From Acanthosepion esculentum (Eukaryota; Mollusca; Cephalopoda; Sepiida; Sepiidae): a stretch of DNA of 64,000 nt. Positions 1 to 12,320 of this stretch are shown piece after piece (within the stretch, counting starts at the first letter, position 1; every line of letters starts with the position of its first letter). The DNA is taken from assembly GCA_964036315.1 (NCBI GenBank), contig OZ038482.1:11397698-11461697 (forward strand), given 5' to 3'. Made by a program: the position numbers and the translations under genes. Under the pieces are notes generated by a model. It saw only the letters and a program-made list of their open reading frames with translations. It was not told where the DNA came from and searched no databases.

Positions 1-480
1 TCTGGTCAGGAGGTTTTGAGGAGCGTGGAACCACCTCTTAATTGCTGGTGTTCTCAGGCTCACCATTACCTGGGGTGGTATCACCTGTTAGGGTCCCAGC
101 TATAGGCAAATAGTTAACCCCTTAACTGGGGTTAAAACGTGTAAAAATAGGTTTTAATGCCACCAATTCATTTTTGTTACAAATTGTTACCAGCAATAAA
201 TTTTTGAAGAAAAAATTATTACCAGCAATACTTTTTTTGAAAAAATATTACCAGAAATATTTAAACAAAAAAAAAAAAAAAATATTACCAGCAATAAAAA
301 TCTTGTCAGTATTAAATAACCCATTAAGTTTGATATGCTGTAAAACAAAACAAACTAAACCACTTGGACAGTTTCTTCCCATGATCTGCTGCTTTGTTGA
401 AAAAATTCTCGGCAATACGCTTTTCCTGATCACTGCAATCTTCTTCAAGTCTAATAAGTTAACTGTCACCTTTCTTTCCT
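1..480 (+). repeat. Dispersed repeat, copy A (left-truncated by window edge)
   Basis: The first ~130 bases closely match 53540-53670, with the shared pattern 'caggaggttttgaggag' then 'attgctggtgttc'. Both copies continue into several 'tattaccagc' units separated by A/T runs (180-300 here; 53725-54120 in the other copy) and then a similar 'aaaacaaaacaaac' tail. This is a moderately repetitive family with an internal minisatellite. It has no open frame of note and the family name is unknown to me. Confidence 0.6.
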
Positions 481-684
481 GCATTACCTCATGAACTGCA
501 CTTCTTGCCTTCTCTTACACCCATACAACACCACACCGTAGTCCTCTAACTTAAGTGGCTCTTGGGCCTTGTATTTCTTGAACATTAGTATATAAAATAT
601 AAAATAATGTCTGAAATTTTGATATCACTATGAAGGCCAAATAAGGCATCTTAGTTTATGGATTGAAATAATACTGATGAGGAT

Positions 685-972
685 CATATTCTGTCTGACA
701 TGTCCCTCCAGAGCATGGATGATCATGGCTCTCCACAACTTCTTGTCCTTCATAGCTCTAAGCAATGCTTATCCCCTTACTATCCATCATAGTCTGTTCT
801 GCCACCCATTTTCACAGGCTCATTAAGTAAGTTACTCACTATTTCCCTCTGCCTGTCTCATCTTCAGTATTTCATTTGAGTATCAAATTCTCCAATCCTT
901 CTTTCCTTATTATGTGTCCTAGAAATTTCAACTGTCTCTTTCTGAGACTAAGTATGTGTCTTTTGTTTCCAT
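685..972 (-). pseudogene. LINE reverse-transcriptase C-terminal fragment
   Basis: Read on the minus strand, interrupted frames give 'LSLRKRQLKFLGHIIRKEGL' and then a degraded 'WVAEQ...' and 'EGQEVVESHDHPC' region. This is the same C-terminal segment seen in the LINE copies at 9765-12320 ('RKRQLKCLEHVMRREGFENL') and 56725-58700. Only the last ~95 codons remain, with internal stops, so it is a dead fragment. Confidence 0.65.
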
Positions 973-3200
973 TTTCTTTTAAATGGTTTCTGTATAAAAA
1001 AAATAAAAAAACAATTTTCTGTGGATTATAAATTAATAAATTTAAAAGCAAAAGAACAATAATTGGTTGGATTGCAACTCATTTTTAAAATTTTGTCTGA
1101 TTTAACAAGTTACTGTTTTCTCAATTTCTTTTCTTATGTATTTGCTAAAAATCTTCGTCTTCTAATTGTACTTACATTTTCTTTGCTTTTGACATCCGAA
1201 TACTCTTCCTGATCCCACTTTTCAACATTATCAGTGGCTTTTTTTTTTCTAAAACAAGCTTTGATTAAAATTCCTTACCAACAGATGACACTTGTGCTCT
1301 TAAGAAAGTTGAAGAATGTGAACACCTTCAGCCTCAACTTCCCATAACATATTTATTAAATGCAGGCAAGTTAAATAGAAGAATCAAAAGGCTATTTTAA
1401 AAGCACAGCTACAGTTTTTTGGGGTTTTTTTTTTCATTCTCAGCTGATAAAAAAACGTTTTCTCCAGAAAGGAAAATTTCTCAGAAAAAAGTAAGTTTTT
1501 GTTAGTTAACAAAAGGAAAGCAAAAAACAATGAAATGAGCCCCAAAAGGAAGAAAAATTCATTTGTTTTTAAAATTAGTCATTTAATTATTCAAAATCTG
1601 TCCCTGGTTTGGTTTAGTTATGTTTTGGAAAAATAATTTCATTGGTTGTTCAGACTAGTATCTTTTAACTTTGTTATTTTTATTCTTACATTTCAACTTA
1701 TCTGTTCAATAGTGTAATTTATTCCTTCTTTTTTTTTTTAATTTGCCATCTCTTCAATCTATCTCATTTAGGGTGTGGCTTATTCACACACCAAAAATAC
1801 CGTTACTGATTGAGTTATTTGATAGTGTTTGTTTACATATTATAATGCATGTAAAGGAATTGTCATAAAATTCGCTGTCTGTGATTGTGAAATATTTTGT
1901 TTCTTTCAAATCTGCATGTGCATTCATTTTTTTGTTTACCCAGACAAAAATTATCTCCAAATCACAAGTCATTGAAAATGATTTCTTAACAAAGAATTCA
2001 CATAATTTTCTTTTAAAATTTCCAAATGTTGTTTGCTGAATTTTTTTTCTGCTTGCATCTTTTGCTAAATCTTTTTTAACATCTGCAAAGACGAGTAGCC
2101 ATGGAGAATAAAACTGAATTTAACACCTGGAATTTAAGTTTAAAACTCCTAAAGATGGACCCCAAACAGAAATTTGATTTACAGGTTTCAAATGAGCTAA
2201 TTCTGAGTCAATTTTAATTAATCATTCATGGAAGATTTTCAGCTGTACACAGCAGACAAAGCTAAAGTTTCATTGACTCTTCAGCTGCCAAAATGTATTA
2301 CAATGATTTGTAATATGTTAAAACCAAAATTTACAAAAATGTATTAAGCTCAAAATTATTTTCATGACAATAAGAATTTTAGAATTATTAAAACGTTAAT
2401 GAATTACATTGATTCAGTGTTTAAATTCTATATAAAAAGTTATATTTACATAAAATAATTGAAGTTTTGTATAAATACATTGATTTTTTTTTTATTTCTG
2501 AAGACATTCTTCCTTTGAAGATATTTTTTAATTCTTTGCATTTATCACTTAGTTTTGTATAAAATTATCTAACTTTTTATAAAGATGATTTAATACATGC
2601 TTTTTGTGCTAAAAACAAAAAAAAAGATTATTTTTGTTGTTTTAACATTGGTATAAATCGAAAAACTTGAATTTCAAAAAACATTTAAAATAATTGTTGG
2701 CTTGCCTGAGTATATTAATCAGTATAATCTCCAGTCATTATTGGAAAGTTTATACACTTGTGAAACATTTTCAACAGAATCATCATGGCCATCCAACTGA
2801 AGAAAAAGAAAAAAAAAATCAAAGAAATTGATTTTATACACAAAATGTTCGATTATTCATTCCTCTAGAAATCTTTTATTGATTTCATTTTGAACCTAAC
2901 TTTCAAATTGGCACTGAATATTTTCCAGCCATTCTATTCTGTCAGACCACATGCCATTTTCCATTTTAACAAAACCAAGATTTGTCTTTGCATTGTTTTA
3001 GAGAAAATACTTATTTTTTTCAAACATGCATCAAATCAGAAAAGAATACAAATGGCACATTATTATCAAAATCGTCTTTTCTTATAAGGCTGACTAAAGC
3101 TAACTAAAATCTAGACAAACCATAACTCAAATCATAAAAAAGCTAAAAAAGAACTAATAAACTTCAAGACCTGTTCCCAACATAAGAAAACCAGTTTCTC
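973..3200. other. AT-rich non-coding stretch
   Basis: About 2.2 kb of very AT-rich DNA with many A and T homopolymers. I see no coding pattern, RNA gene or element ends. The short open frames here are what AT-rich DNA gives by chance. Confidence 0.6.
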
Positions 3201-3300
3201 TAAAATTTTAATTTTGACACCTTCTTGCTTCTATACTTTGTGCTTTTCTGTTTCTCATTTTTCCACTAACAATTCGCACATAGCTTTTTCTTTTTTGTAG

Positions 3301-3444
3301 GTGGCAGTACAGAGCCATCTTTACCGGGGCCAGGAAATTCGAGAATATCCAGTGGCATACCGGTCCAGTGACATTTATGGACATAGCAGTCAGGATTTCC
3401 AAGTACCAAGATACAATCATGTGTCTTATTCAAAACTGTGCTAG
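3301..3444 (+). CDS. Candidate terminal exon of an unidentified host gene
   Basis: A pyrimidine-rich tract ending in 'cttttttgtag' (3284-3300) makes a good splice acceptor. Right after it the base composition jumps to nearly half G+C. From 3301 a frame runs 47 codons (starting VAVQSHLYRGQEIREYP, later YRSSDIYGHSSQDFQ, ending NHVSYSKLC) to TAG at 3442-3444, where AT-rich CA-repeat sequence resumes. The product is polar and rich in Tyr and Ser, like a cytoplasmic tail, and I do not recognise it. The +1 frame from 3302 is also open past 3444, so the frame choice is an inference. AATAAA signals follow at 3640-3649 and 3735-3740. It could also be an old repeat-borne fragment. Confidence 0.5.
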   Translation: MAVQSHLYRGQEIREYPVAYRSSDIYGHSSQDFQVPRYNHVSYSKLC

Positions 3445-3740
3445 TTGGGAAAAATCTTAATCACACACAGTCATACACACTCACACGCACTCATACACAA
3501 TGAAAGAATAACAGCCACTTTAACATCAAGTGTGTACACACACATATCTATATCTATATATGTATGTATGTATGTATGTGTGTGTGCGTGTGTATCATAT
3601 ATTAGTTAACAATATGAATGTATTGGCTGTTAGGCAAAAAATAAATAAACTCCGAAGGTGTATTGCCAGGAAACTTTTCTTTTCAAATTTTCTTTTTTTT
3701 TTTTTTGGTGGGAGGGCTTTTCTCTTCTCCCCTAAATAAA
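3445..3740 (+). other. Possible 3' UTR with CA/TATG microsatellites and poly(A) signals
   Basis: Follows the candidate stop codon. It contains interrupted 'cacacac/catacac' repeats (3463-3500), a TATG/TGTG tract (3555-3592), overlapping AATAAA signals at 3640-3649 and another at 3735-3740. Its role as a 3' UTR depends on the exon call. Confidence 0.35.
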
Positions 3741-5724
3741 GAGAGAATTGTTCTGGGTTAAAACCTTGCTTCTAGTAATTTCATCTGGACTCTAAGTTCA
3801 GTGTCCGAAAAGCATGACCATCTGGAGTTTCAACAACTATTGAATATGGTTTCTATATTTTATACATGATGATAAGACCGAGTCTTTGAGGGTGCCCTGA
3901 AGCTAAAGGTACCAATTCCTCAGACTTCAACTGATTTGTATTATTGATTCCCCATGCCCTCATGGCCATAATGTAACTGTGATAGTGAACTTGGATTCCT
4001 CCAATGTCCCTTCATCTTTCATCCATGAAGCTCCTCCTCAAAATTTGGAGTCTCACTAACCACACTGGTGTTTGTGGTGCTAATCAGCTTTTCAAAGATG
4101 GTCACTGGAAGAATATTCCATTGTTGCCAAAAGGAAAAGCAGGCACTGTTCAGTTCCATTGCTTTGCAAGTTCACTTTTCTTTTTTTATATTATTTTTTC
4201 TCCTGATTCTTCTATGGATTCTTGTGAAAAAATTCTCTGATTTTTATCATTTGTTTTTAGAATTTTTTAGTTTTTAGTTTCAAATTGGAATGTCAGCAGA
4301 AAATGGTTGTATCAGAGTGCAATCAAAATGCTTATGCAAATTTTTTAGTCCCTCTTTTCTTTCTTTCTTTTTTTTTTTTTTCAGATAATAAAAAAATTAA
4401 TTTATGTTTGATATTTGGTTCTTTAGGGTGGTAAGATTTTTTTTTTTTTTTTTTTAAGTGAGGTGAGTAAAAAGCAAGTGAGACTTTTGTCTTCATTTTA
4501 ACCATGTGTGCATGACATACATGCATGGAGATATGCAAATTGTTGTGCTGCATATATGCACACACATGCACTTCTAAATCTAATTTTGGCATCTTGAATA
4601 AAAATTTCTCTAAAGGAAAACTGTGGACAGAATTTACTGTGCATTTCAATAAGAATTAATATTTTACAAAAATCTGACAATTATGAAATTTTCAGATTAA
4701 AACCAATTCCGTTTCATGTCTCTATAACCAAAAGTACTTCATAAAATCATGTGACCTCCCCTCACCCCTAACTCTTCTTTTGTTCATTTCAAAGAATTTT
4801 CTTTGCAATTAGATGATTCCAGTCTATTTCTAATGAAATGTTTATAAGACTTTGTTTTCTGGTGGAGTAAAAAATAAAATTCCAACAGCAAAATTCTATG
4901 AAAATTTTTAATATCATTTTTATGATGTTATATTGAAAATACAAAAGAGGTATGTAAAAATGTTCACTCTGATTTTGAGACCAAAACATTTTTTTTTTAA
5001 TTCTCTCTGTAACATAGATAGATTTTTTTATATATAGAACAGACATGGCCTGATTTCTAAATGGCAACTTTCCTAATAGAAAAAAAAGAAATTTTCTTTG
5101 AATGTATGTGAATCATTTTGAAAGTCGGATCCAAATTCTTTTTTTTTTGTTTTTCATTTGAATGAATGCACTTTCTTTCACCCCCCCCTCATGTACAGAA
5201 AGAAATCAATGATAAAGTCTATGGAAAAACAAGCCCATCAGAACTGGTTTTAATATTTCTTTTATTTCAACTCTGTTTATTTCCAATCAACAAAACAAAA
5301 AGTCAGACTAGTTTGGTTAAAATGAGTCTTTTTTTCATCTAAATTTTGTTCTTATTTTTTTCTCCCAAGATATTTTTACTTTTTATCTAACACTTTGCTC
5401 ATATTTAGCTTCCATTTATTAACTTTGCTATGAAAAAAAAAAAGCAAATTTTTTTTTAATGTCTATATGAGTACAGATCAGAATTAAGGTTAGATATAGA
5501 CTTTGTCTCTTGCACCTATTCACCTGACAGCTATGAAGACAATGTATATCATTTAGGAATATATATATCAGTCAACAAAATATTTAAAAAAAAAAAAAAA
5601 ATGGAATATGTAAAATCTATTTTTATTAAACATTTCATTTGGTTGTTTATAAATTTTCTGGGATCATTTTGAAACCTAAAATATTTCCAGTTTTAATCCT
5701 TTCATTTTTTTGTCTCATTTCTGA
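3741..5724. other. Non-coding stretch
   Basis: AT-rich with long T tracts (4368-4382, 4438-4456, 5577-5600). A slightly GC-richer patch at 3880-4170 could be older transcribed sequence, but its frames show no recognisable protein. Nothing else seen. Confidence 0.5.
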
Positions 5725-6402
5725 TTTCTCAGAATGTTGACAGATTGAAAAATTCTCAGAATGTTGACAGACTGAAAAATTCTCAGAATGTTGACAGACT
5801 GAAAAATTCTCAGAATGTTGACAGACTGAAAAATTCTCAGAATGTTGACAGATTGAAAAATTCTCAGAATGTTGACAGACTGAAAAATTCTCAGAATGTT
5901 GACAGACTGAAAAATTCTCAGAATGTTGACAGACTGAAAAATTCTCAGAATGTTGACAGATTGAAAAATTCTCAGAATGTTGACAGACTGAAAAATTCTC
6001 AGAATGTTGACAGACTGAAAAATTCTCAGAATGTTGACAGATTGAAAAATTCTCAGAATGTTGACAGACTGAAAAATTCTCAGAATGTTGACAGACTGAA
6101 AAATTCTCAGAATGTTGACAGATTGAAAAATTCTCAGAATGTTGACAGATTGAAAAATTCTCAGAATGTTGACAGATTGAAAAATTCTCAGAATGTTGAC
6201 AGACTGAAAAATTCTCAGAATGTTGACAGATTGAAAAATTCTCAGAATGTTGACAGACTGAAAAATTCTCAGAATGTTGACAGACTGAAAAATTCTCAGA
6301 ATGTTGACTGACTGAAAAACTCTCAGAATGTTGACAGACTGAAAAATTCTCAGAATGTTGACAGACTGAAAAATTCTCAGAATGTTGACAGACTGAAAAT
6401 TT
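5725..6402 (+). repeat. Minisatellite, 27-bp unit x about 25
   Basis: Near-perfect tandem array with unit 'ctgaaaaattctcagaatg' plus 'ttgacaga'. Almost the only variation is T or C in 'aga[T/C]tg'. Unit 22 carries 'tgactgactg', which puts a stop in the open frame, and one unit has 'aaactctc'. Because 27 is divisible by 3, one frame is open for 188 codons as a 9-residue LKNSQNVDR repeat, in which the variable base is a silent Leu TTG/CTG change. There is no sign of exon structure, so I treat it as non-coding. Confidence 0.95.
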
Positions 6403-6409
6403 CTGATTT

Positions 6410-9400
6410 CTCCTTTTACGGTTTCTTCTTCAATTTTGTTCTCAATAATATTTTACTTCTTTAAAAACCGTAATAATCCTCTCTGATTTCTAAACCAAAT
6501 CTCTTCAGTTCCCAATATCTTTAAATGAATAGGTATTGCCTAAAACAAAAATTTCTAACACGTTTTCATCCATCCTCTCTGCCTTAGAGATGACCAGGAG
6601 ACGCTTCTAAATGGATTCTTGTTGTAGAAAAATCCCAAGAGAAGTGATCACTGCTAATTCTTTAGCAGCGACCAATAGCTTCCCGGCTCAAAAACACAAT
6701 TCACTGTTTGTTGAAATATAAAAGAAAAAAACAATTGTCAGTCTCTAAATCTTGATTTTCTATTTGATTAAAAAATAACATTCTTGCTTCCATATCCCCA
6801 CACAACTCAAATGGCTAAAAGATCATTTGAAGTAGACTTAGTGGTTCACATTAAAGCTCCAACCACTTTTTTTCTTCCCTCTGGTCTTTTGAGTTTGGCA
6901 TCTTGGTTTGAGAAGCCTTGGCTCAAGTGCCTAGTCTATAAAATGTTTTCTCATCCTTGTTTCGACTAGGAATATCCCTGAGATTTACTTTGATTAGAGA
7001 GTGAATTTCATTACCACCCCTGCCAAATAACACTATGCTCCACCATTTTTGATGATTACCCAAACTATGGCAGTGAATAAAAGTTTTTGATGTTAATCTG
7101 AATGGATTCCCCAAAATCTACTGGTCTCTCAGCTCCAAGAGAGAATGTCTCCATGATTCCTCACTCTCTTTTATCTTTCAGGACTCTTACAATAGGCACT
7201 ATGATCAGAAATAATTTTCTTTTTTTTTTTTTTCAATTTGTTTTATATTACTGTAGATTAAGCACTCTAGGTCACAAATGTAAAAAAACAAAAAATATTT
7301 TATTAAATTTTATAGTTAATTTTAAAGTTAATTTGTTGAGATCCAATTTGCTATGTAAATTAATTGCAAATTGATCAGCTTCCCCACTATGGAATCCAAA
7401 ACAAAATGTACTCATATAATGTGATTTCTTTATATTTTTTTTAAATTTATAATCTGGTGTGCTTAATGAATAAAATGAAAAAAGAACTCCAAATTATGAA
7501 TTTTAAAATTTTAATTTTTTTTTACATTTGAAGAAATTATATATGAAGATATCTGTCTTGTCTTTCATAGGGGTGGGGGCAGTTAACAATGAATTTACAT
7601 AGTAAACTGGAACACCCACCTCCACTAACTTTAATAAAATTTAATACGAAAAAATTTGCTTTTATATTTGTAATTAGAACTAATCAATGATAATATGAAA
7701 AAACCCAGATAAAAAAAACAGGGTTTTTGAATGCTGATTTTCAAGGCAGGCAGACTGACCCTTCCCCCATTTGAAAGATTGGCAGAACACAATCTGTCTA
7801 CCTCCATTCCTCTTCTACACCCCACTACAGCATTTGGTTTTGTATCAGACTAAGCTCTCCCCACTGAGTACCCCATATTTGGGGGCCTTATGCCAGACAA
7901 AGCTAAACTTAGTATATATTAATATAAAATGTCTTTGTTCCAACAGGAATGTGTTTTTTTTTCTCCAGCCTTTGGGATATTTATTCTATCCCCCCACCCT
8001 GACACACACACTTAGTTAGTCATATAAATCCCAACTTCCCCACCTACTTTGTCATTCTTTCATTACAGTTGAGATTAATTTCAAAATTTAGATGACCCCA
8101 CCCCAAATTTGGATCTTTGTATATAAACACACCCACCCACAAAATCAACTGGCAAACCACATACCCTTTGCGGCTTTTTCCAAAGTATGGACTGTTTTCT
8201 TGACACTTGAAAGTCAAGCAAACGTTTGACAGCTATTTTTAATATTTGAATCCACTTTTTGTCAAATTCTTTTTCTTAGAACAATTAAATTCATTTATCA
8301 TTTGGTTTATAATTATTATTATTATTATTTTTAATTCTACAATTATTAAGATATCATTTGTATTTCAGAATTATTTTCTATAGTAACAATTAATATTTAA
8401 CTGTCGCAATGGCATCTGTTATTTTCAAAATAAATGTTATGACTTTTTCAAAAAAAAACTGTGGTTCTTGTTGTTTTTTCTCCACATTTGTTTTCTAAAG
8501 AAAATGCTTTCGTATTTGTTTTGTCCATGCATTTCATTTTGGTGATTATGAAATGATTGCGTTAACTTCTTTCTTTCACTTAACACTGAAAAAAAAATAA
8601 ACGTTGTTTTTCTTTTGACAGAGATGAAAACATTTACTTTCAGGGCCTCAAATAAAATAGAATTATTCCCAATAATAATTTGTTCTCTTCAATATTCAAA
8701 CAAATCAACTACTACTCAAACTAAACAGTTGAAAAGTGCTCAATAACAACAGTCTTTAAAAATAGCAATGATATTACCTGACCATTCCTATTCTGGCTGC
8801 ATCCACTACAGGCTTCTTCAGGCACTGACTGGGCTGATATATATTTGCTTATTTCGATACTGCCAATAATTCAGAGTTACTAAATTGTTTTTTTTTTTAA
8901 TTCATTGACACTGAATCATCAATTTCTTAAATAACAAAGTAATATTCCAAGTACAAAAAATTTGTTTAAAGTGTTAGGTTAACAATTAAAGTATTAGGTT
9001 AACAATTACTATTTTTTGCAAATGTTATTTTTAGTGAATTAAAGTGTTTGAAATAGACACACTGATTTTTTTTTTTTTTTAAACATTGTGCATTAATTTT
9101 ATTGGATTAATAAAAATTGTTATATTAAGTGTTTGGTCATAGAACAAAGAAGAAATGACAGTGGTTTAAGAAATAAACAATTGTATTTATGTAAAATTGC
9201 AACAAATGGTAAATTGGTGTAAATGTCTCTCGATGAAAGAAAGAGATAATTAGAATTGTAAAAGTCATCTTCAGATGACTACGGTAGGAGAGGGAGGGTG
9301 AATTGTGACTTACTGCAGTGACAGCCTTTGGAGAGTTGTCTTTGGAGATGGGAGGTCATCTTCTGATGAGTGTTGTGAATCCTGGCTGCTGTGCTGAAGA

Positions 9401-9764
9401 TGTCCCTTTGATGGGCTTTTATGTTCTTTTCTTAGGCTCAGATTGGCTCCAATTTTTATTTTGTTTCTTTTGGCAGGAGTGGGTGATATTGGGTGGAAAT
9501 TCTGGATTGTATTTTTCTTTAAGTAAGTACAAAACGGAAGCTATGTGTGGAGCCGATGCGCAGTTGACGGAATTTTTAGTTCAGTTTTGGGTTTCAAAGC
9601 ATTCACATCTGACCAGTGGTAAAAATTTGTATAACATGAATCAGAAGAAGATCTGGTTTTAGGAAGATGTTACATTGAAAATAAATCCATTAAATCTTTA
9701 AAAAATTATTAAAGACAACAGATATTTTGTGTTGATCAATTTTAATATTTTTAAACAAATTTTG
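6410..9764. other. Non-coding stretch
   Basis: About 3.3 kb without a supportable gene. It is AT-rich with poly(T) runs. A GC-richer block at 9250-9650 has a 114-codon open frame, but the translation (Phe/Trp-rich, low similarity to anything I know) and its abundant T runs argue for an old repeat. A small perfect palindrome, 'gtcatcttcagatgac', lies at about 9265-9280. Confidence 0.5.
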
Positions 9765-12320
9765 ACAGAATATAATGCCAATACACAGAGCAGAAAAGTA
9801 CACAAAGAAATAAGGAAGAAATGCAGACTGGCTAGAGAAGAATGATGCAACAAAAAATGTGCAGAAATAGAATGAGTATCACAGATAAAGAAGATATGCA
9901 TAAAAAAAATAAGAGAACTAACAGGACAAAAGACATGTCCATCAAGAGGCTGCATAAAATCCAAGGATGGGACGCTGATATTAGAGAATGAAAAATACTT
10001 CAGAGATGGAATGAATATATTGGAGATCCGTTTCATAATGAAAGAGAACAACCGGCATTACACAGAAATACTGACGGACCAGAAATTAAAAAAAACTGAA
10101 GTGGAAGCTGCACTGGCCAAATTGAACAGAAACAAAGTGGCAGGGTCAGACGGAATTGTAATAGAGATGCTAGCAGTATTAGATGATTTCGGCATAGACA
10201 AGATTACGAAAATAATAAATAAAACCTACAACAGTGGTAATATACTAGAAGACCTAAGCAGATCTATTTTCATAGTACTGCCTAAAAAACCAGGTGCAAA
10301 CAAATATGAACTCCACCGAGCAGTCAGGTTAATGAGCCAATAACAAAACTCACCATCCAAATTCTGTTGAATAGAGCATGCAGCAGAATCGGACAAGAAC
10401 AGTGCGGGTTCATCAATGACACCGGAACAAGGAATGCGATATTCATGCTCAGAATGTTATCAGAAAGAGCAATACAAATACAGGACGACATGCACCTGTG
10501 TTTTATAAACGACAAAATTGTGGTAGATTTATTGGATAACACTGAAATACATTCTAGTATAAAAAGAAATGGTAAGTTCAATCTAAGGGAAACAATAATT
10601 GAAACAAAGCAAGTTCAGTCGGCCAATGATGACAATTCCAGAACAATGTAACTATAAACGAATTTTTTTTTCTATCCTCTGCCAGCCGCTATGATGGAGA
10701 AAGCATTACCTCGAACCGTCGCCAGTGAGACACGCTGCAAGAGCCACTCCGTTTCGCGAGGCTCGTTCCTTAATCGAGACGCAATCGCTCCAATCCTCCG
10801 AAGGAACACCATCGAATGAGGGCCAATAACCCCTGAAGTCTCCACTGCCACAGGAGTAAAAAAAAATCTATCAGCAAGAGAAGAATATTTAGCTATTTTT
10901 TTTATCTCTGCGTCTTGGGCGACGAACCCCGGCTCAACCACGGACCTGATCAAATTACCGGCCGAGAATGTATCAGCACAGGTCACATCCCAAATCAACA
11001 ACTTACCCATTTTAAAAGGGAAGATGGTAATGCCATCCGGCCGCTTTCCATCACCACGGTCGAGGCCTACGGGTTCGATTTGGGAAGGGAACCCAGCTGC
11101 ATCCAAACCTCTTTTGATGATGTCGTTAATTGCTGCATGCTGTGGAAAGCGTCCCGGGACTACGACGACAGGAGAGAGGATGCAAACCAAACTCATCGAT
11201 GGAGGCGCCACTTTTATAAACTATGCAAAGACGTTCAAGAAAGTACACCAAACAGAGATTTGTTAGAGCTGCTAAGTAACCTTTGACATATTCAGGGAAG
11301 ATATTAGAATAATCAAGAATCTATACTGGCAGCAAACCACCTGCATACAGGTAGAAAATGAGTTCAGCAGATATACAAAAATAGAAAAGGGTGTAAGACT
11401 ATGATGGATATGCTCATCAGATTTATTCAACCTATGCAGTGAGGCAATTCTGAGAGAACTAGAAGTCCTACCAGGATTCATTATTGGTGGCCACAATCTT
11501 AACAATATAAGATATGCAGATGACACAGTGTTGATAGCAGAAATGGAAAGGAAACTACAAAACCTTCTTCAGAAGATAGCAAAGGAAAGCAAGAAGAAAG
11601 GACTAACCATAAACTACAAGAAGACAGAATGCATGGTCATCAGTATAAGGATGAGCCCGAAATGCGATTTACAAGTCAGGGACACTAAAATCAAGCAGGT
11701 ACAGAAATTTAAATATCTGGGAAGCGTTCCAACAGAGGATGGAAAGTGTGACACTGAGATCCAAAGATGCCTTCTAAAAGCTAAGCAGAGTATTAAGAGA
11801 CAGGAAAATTTCATTGGAAACAAAGAGTACTGAAGAGTACATGATATCTGTCCTCCTGTATGGCAGTGAAAGCTGGACAATCTCCTCAAAGATGAAGAAG
11901 AGACTCAAAGTATCAGAAATGTGGTTCTACAGAAGGATACTGAGAATACCATGGGCCAAACATGTGAGTAACAATGAGGTTTTGGAAAGAATGAAAACAA
12001 AAAGGAAACTTTTACTTAACATCAGGAAGAGGCAGTTGAAATGTCTGGAGCATGTAATGAGGAGGGAGGGATTTGAAAATCTGATACTCACAGGACAGAT
12101 TGAAGAAAAGAGGGGCATAGCATACTTGATGAGTTTGAGTAAATGGATGGTAGGTCTGAGAGAAATAACAAAAAGACAAAACTTATTAAGAGCTACAAGG
12201 GACAAAATGATGTGGAGGGCCATGATCACTGAAGAGACATGGTACATAAAAGAGGGGAATGCAGGAACTGTCTGCGATGGTTAGTGTACTAAGTGCTTTC
12301 AGCTAATACATGATGAAAAA
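9765..12320 (+). pseudogene. Non-LTR retrotransposon (LINE) copy A, 5'-truncated and decayed
   Basis: Frameshifted segments cover the linker, reverse transcriptase and C-terminal region of an APE-type LINE polyprotein. They run in order: 'EAALAKLNRNKVAGSDGIVI' (10100-10165), 'RSIFIVLPKKPGANKYELHR' (10260-10320), 'IGQEQCGFINDTGTRNAIFM' (10390-10450), the catalytic 'YADDTVLIAEM' (about 11514-11545), 'ESKKKGLTINYKKTECMVIS' (11590-11645) and 'RKRQLKCLEHVMRREGF' (12025-12075). Stops and frameshifts make it non-functional, although the YADD site is intact. The frame is split at 10511 by a nested element. The clade is not assigned; RTE- or jockey-related groups are possible. Confidence 0.85.
10511..11211 (-). 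mobile_element. Nested 5'-truncated retroelement fragment with PD-(D/E)XK-like domain
   Basis: A 701-bp opposite-strand insertion inside LINE copy A. The 10-bp target duplication TTTTATAAAC sits at 10501-10510 and 11212-11221; removing the insert rejoins the LINE as LCFIN-YAKTFKKVHQTEIC. The insert is much richer in G+C than its surroundings. On the minus strand it encodes about 170 residues. A Cys-containing 'GASIDEFGLHPLSCRRS' comes first, then a frameshift near 11150, then 'GRFPQHAAINDIIKRGLDAA', 'KRPDGITIFPFKMGKLLIWD' and 'SSLADRFFFTPVAVETSG', ending at the stop at 10672. The PDG...WDVT spacing resembles a restriction-like nuclease core. I recall similar C-termini on mollusc reverse-transcriptase polyproteins; the nuclease role is an inference. 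Confidence 0.7.

Noticed and set aside
5745..6311. 188-codon open frame of 9-residue repeats
   Set aside because: It is the direct product of a 27-bp minisatellite with no exon or promoter context.
5725..6402. CRISPR-like regular array
   Set aside because: Direct contiguous repeats without unique spacers, in eukaryotic DNA.
9318..9662. 114-codon open frame
   Set aside because: No recognisable motif, T-rich, and no splice or start context; probably an old repeat.
10672..11211. Intact 179-residue host protein on the minus strand
   Set aside because: Its first ~18 residues are out of frame with the conserved domain and the whole piece is a truncated insert bounded by a target duplication.
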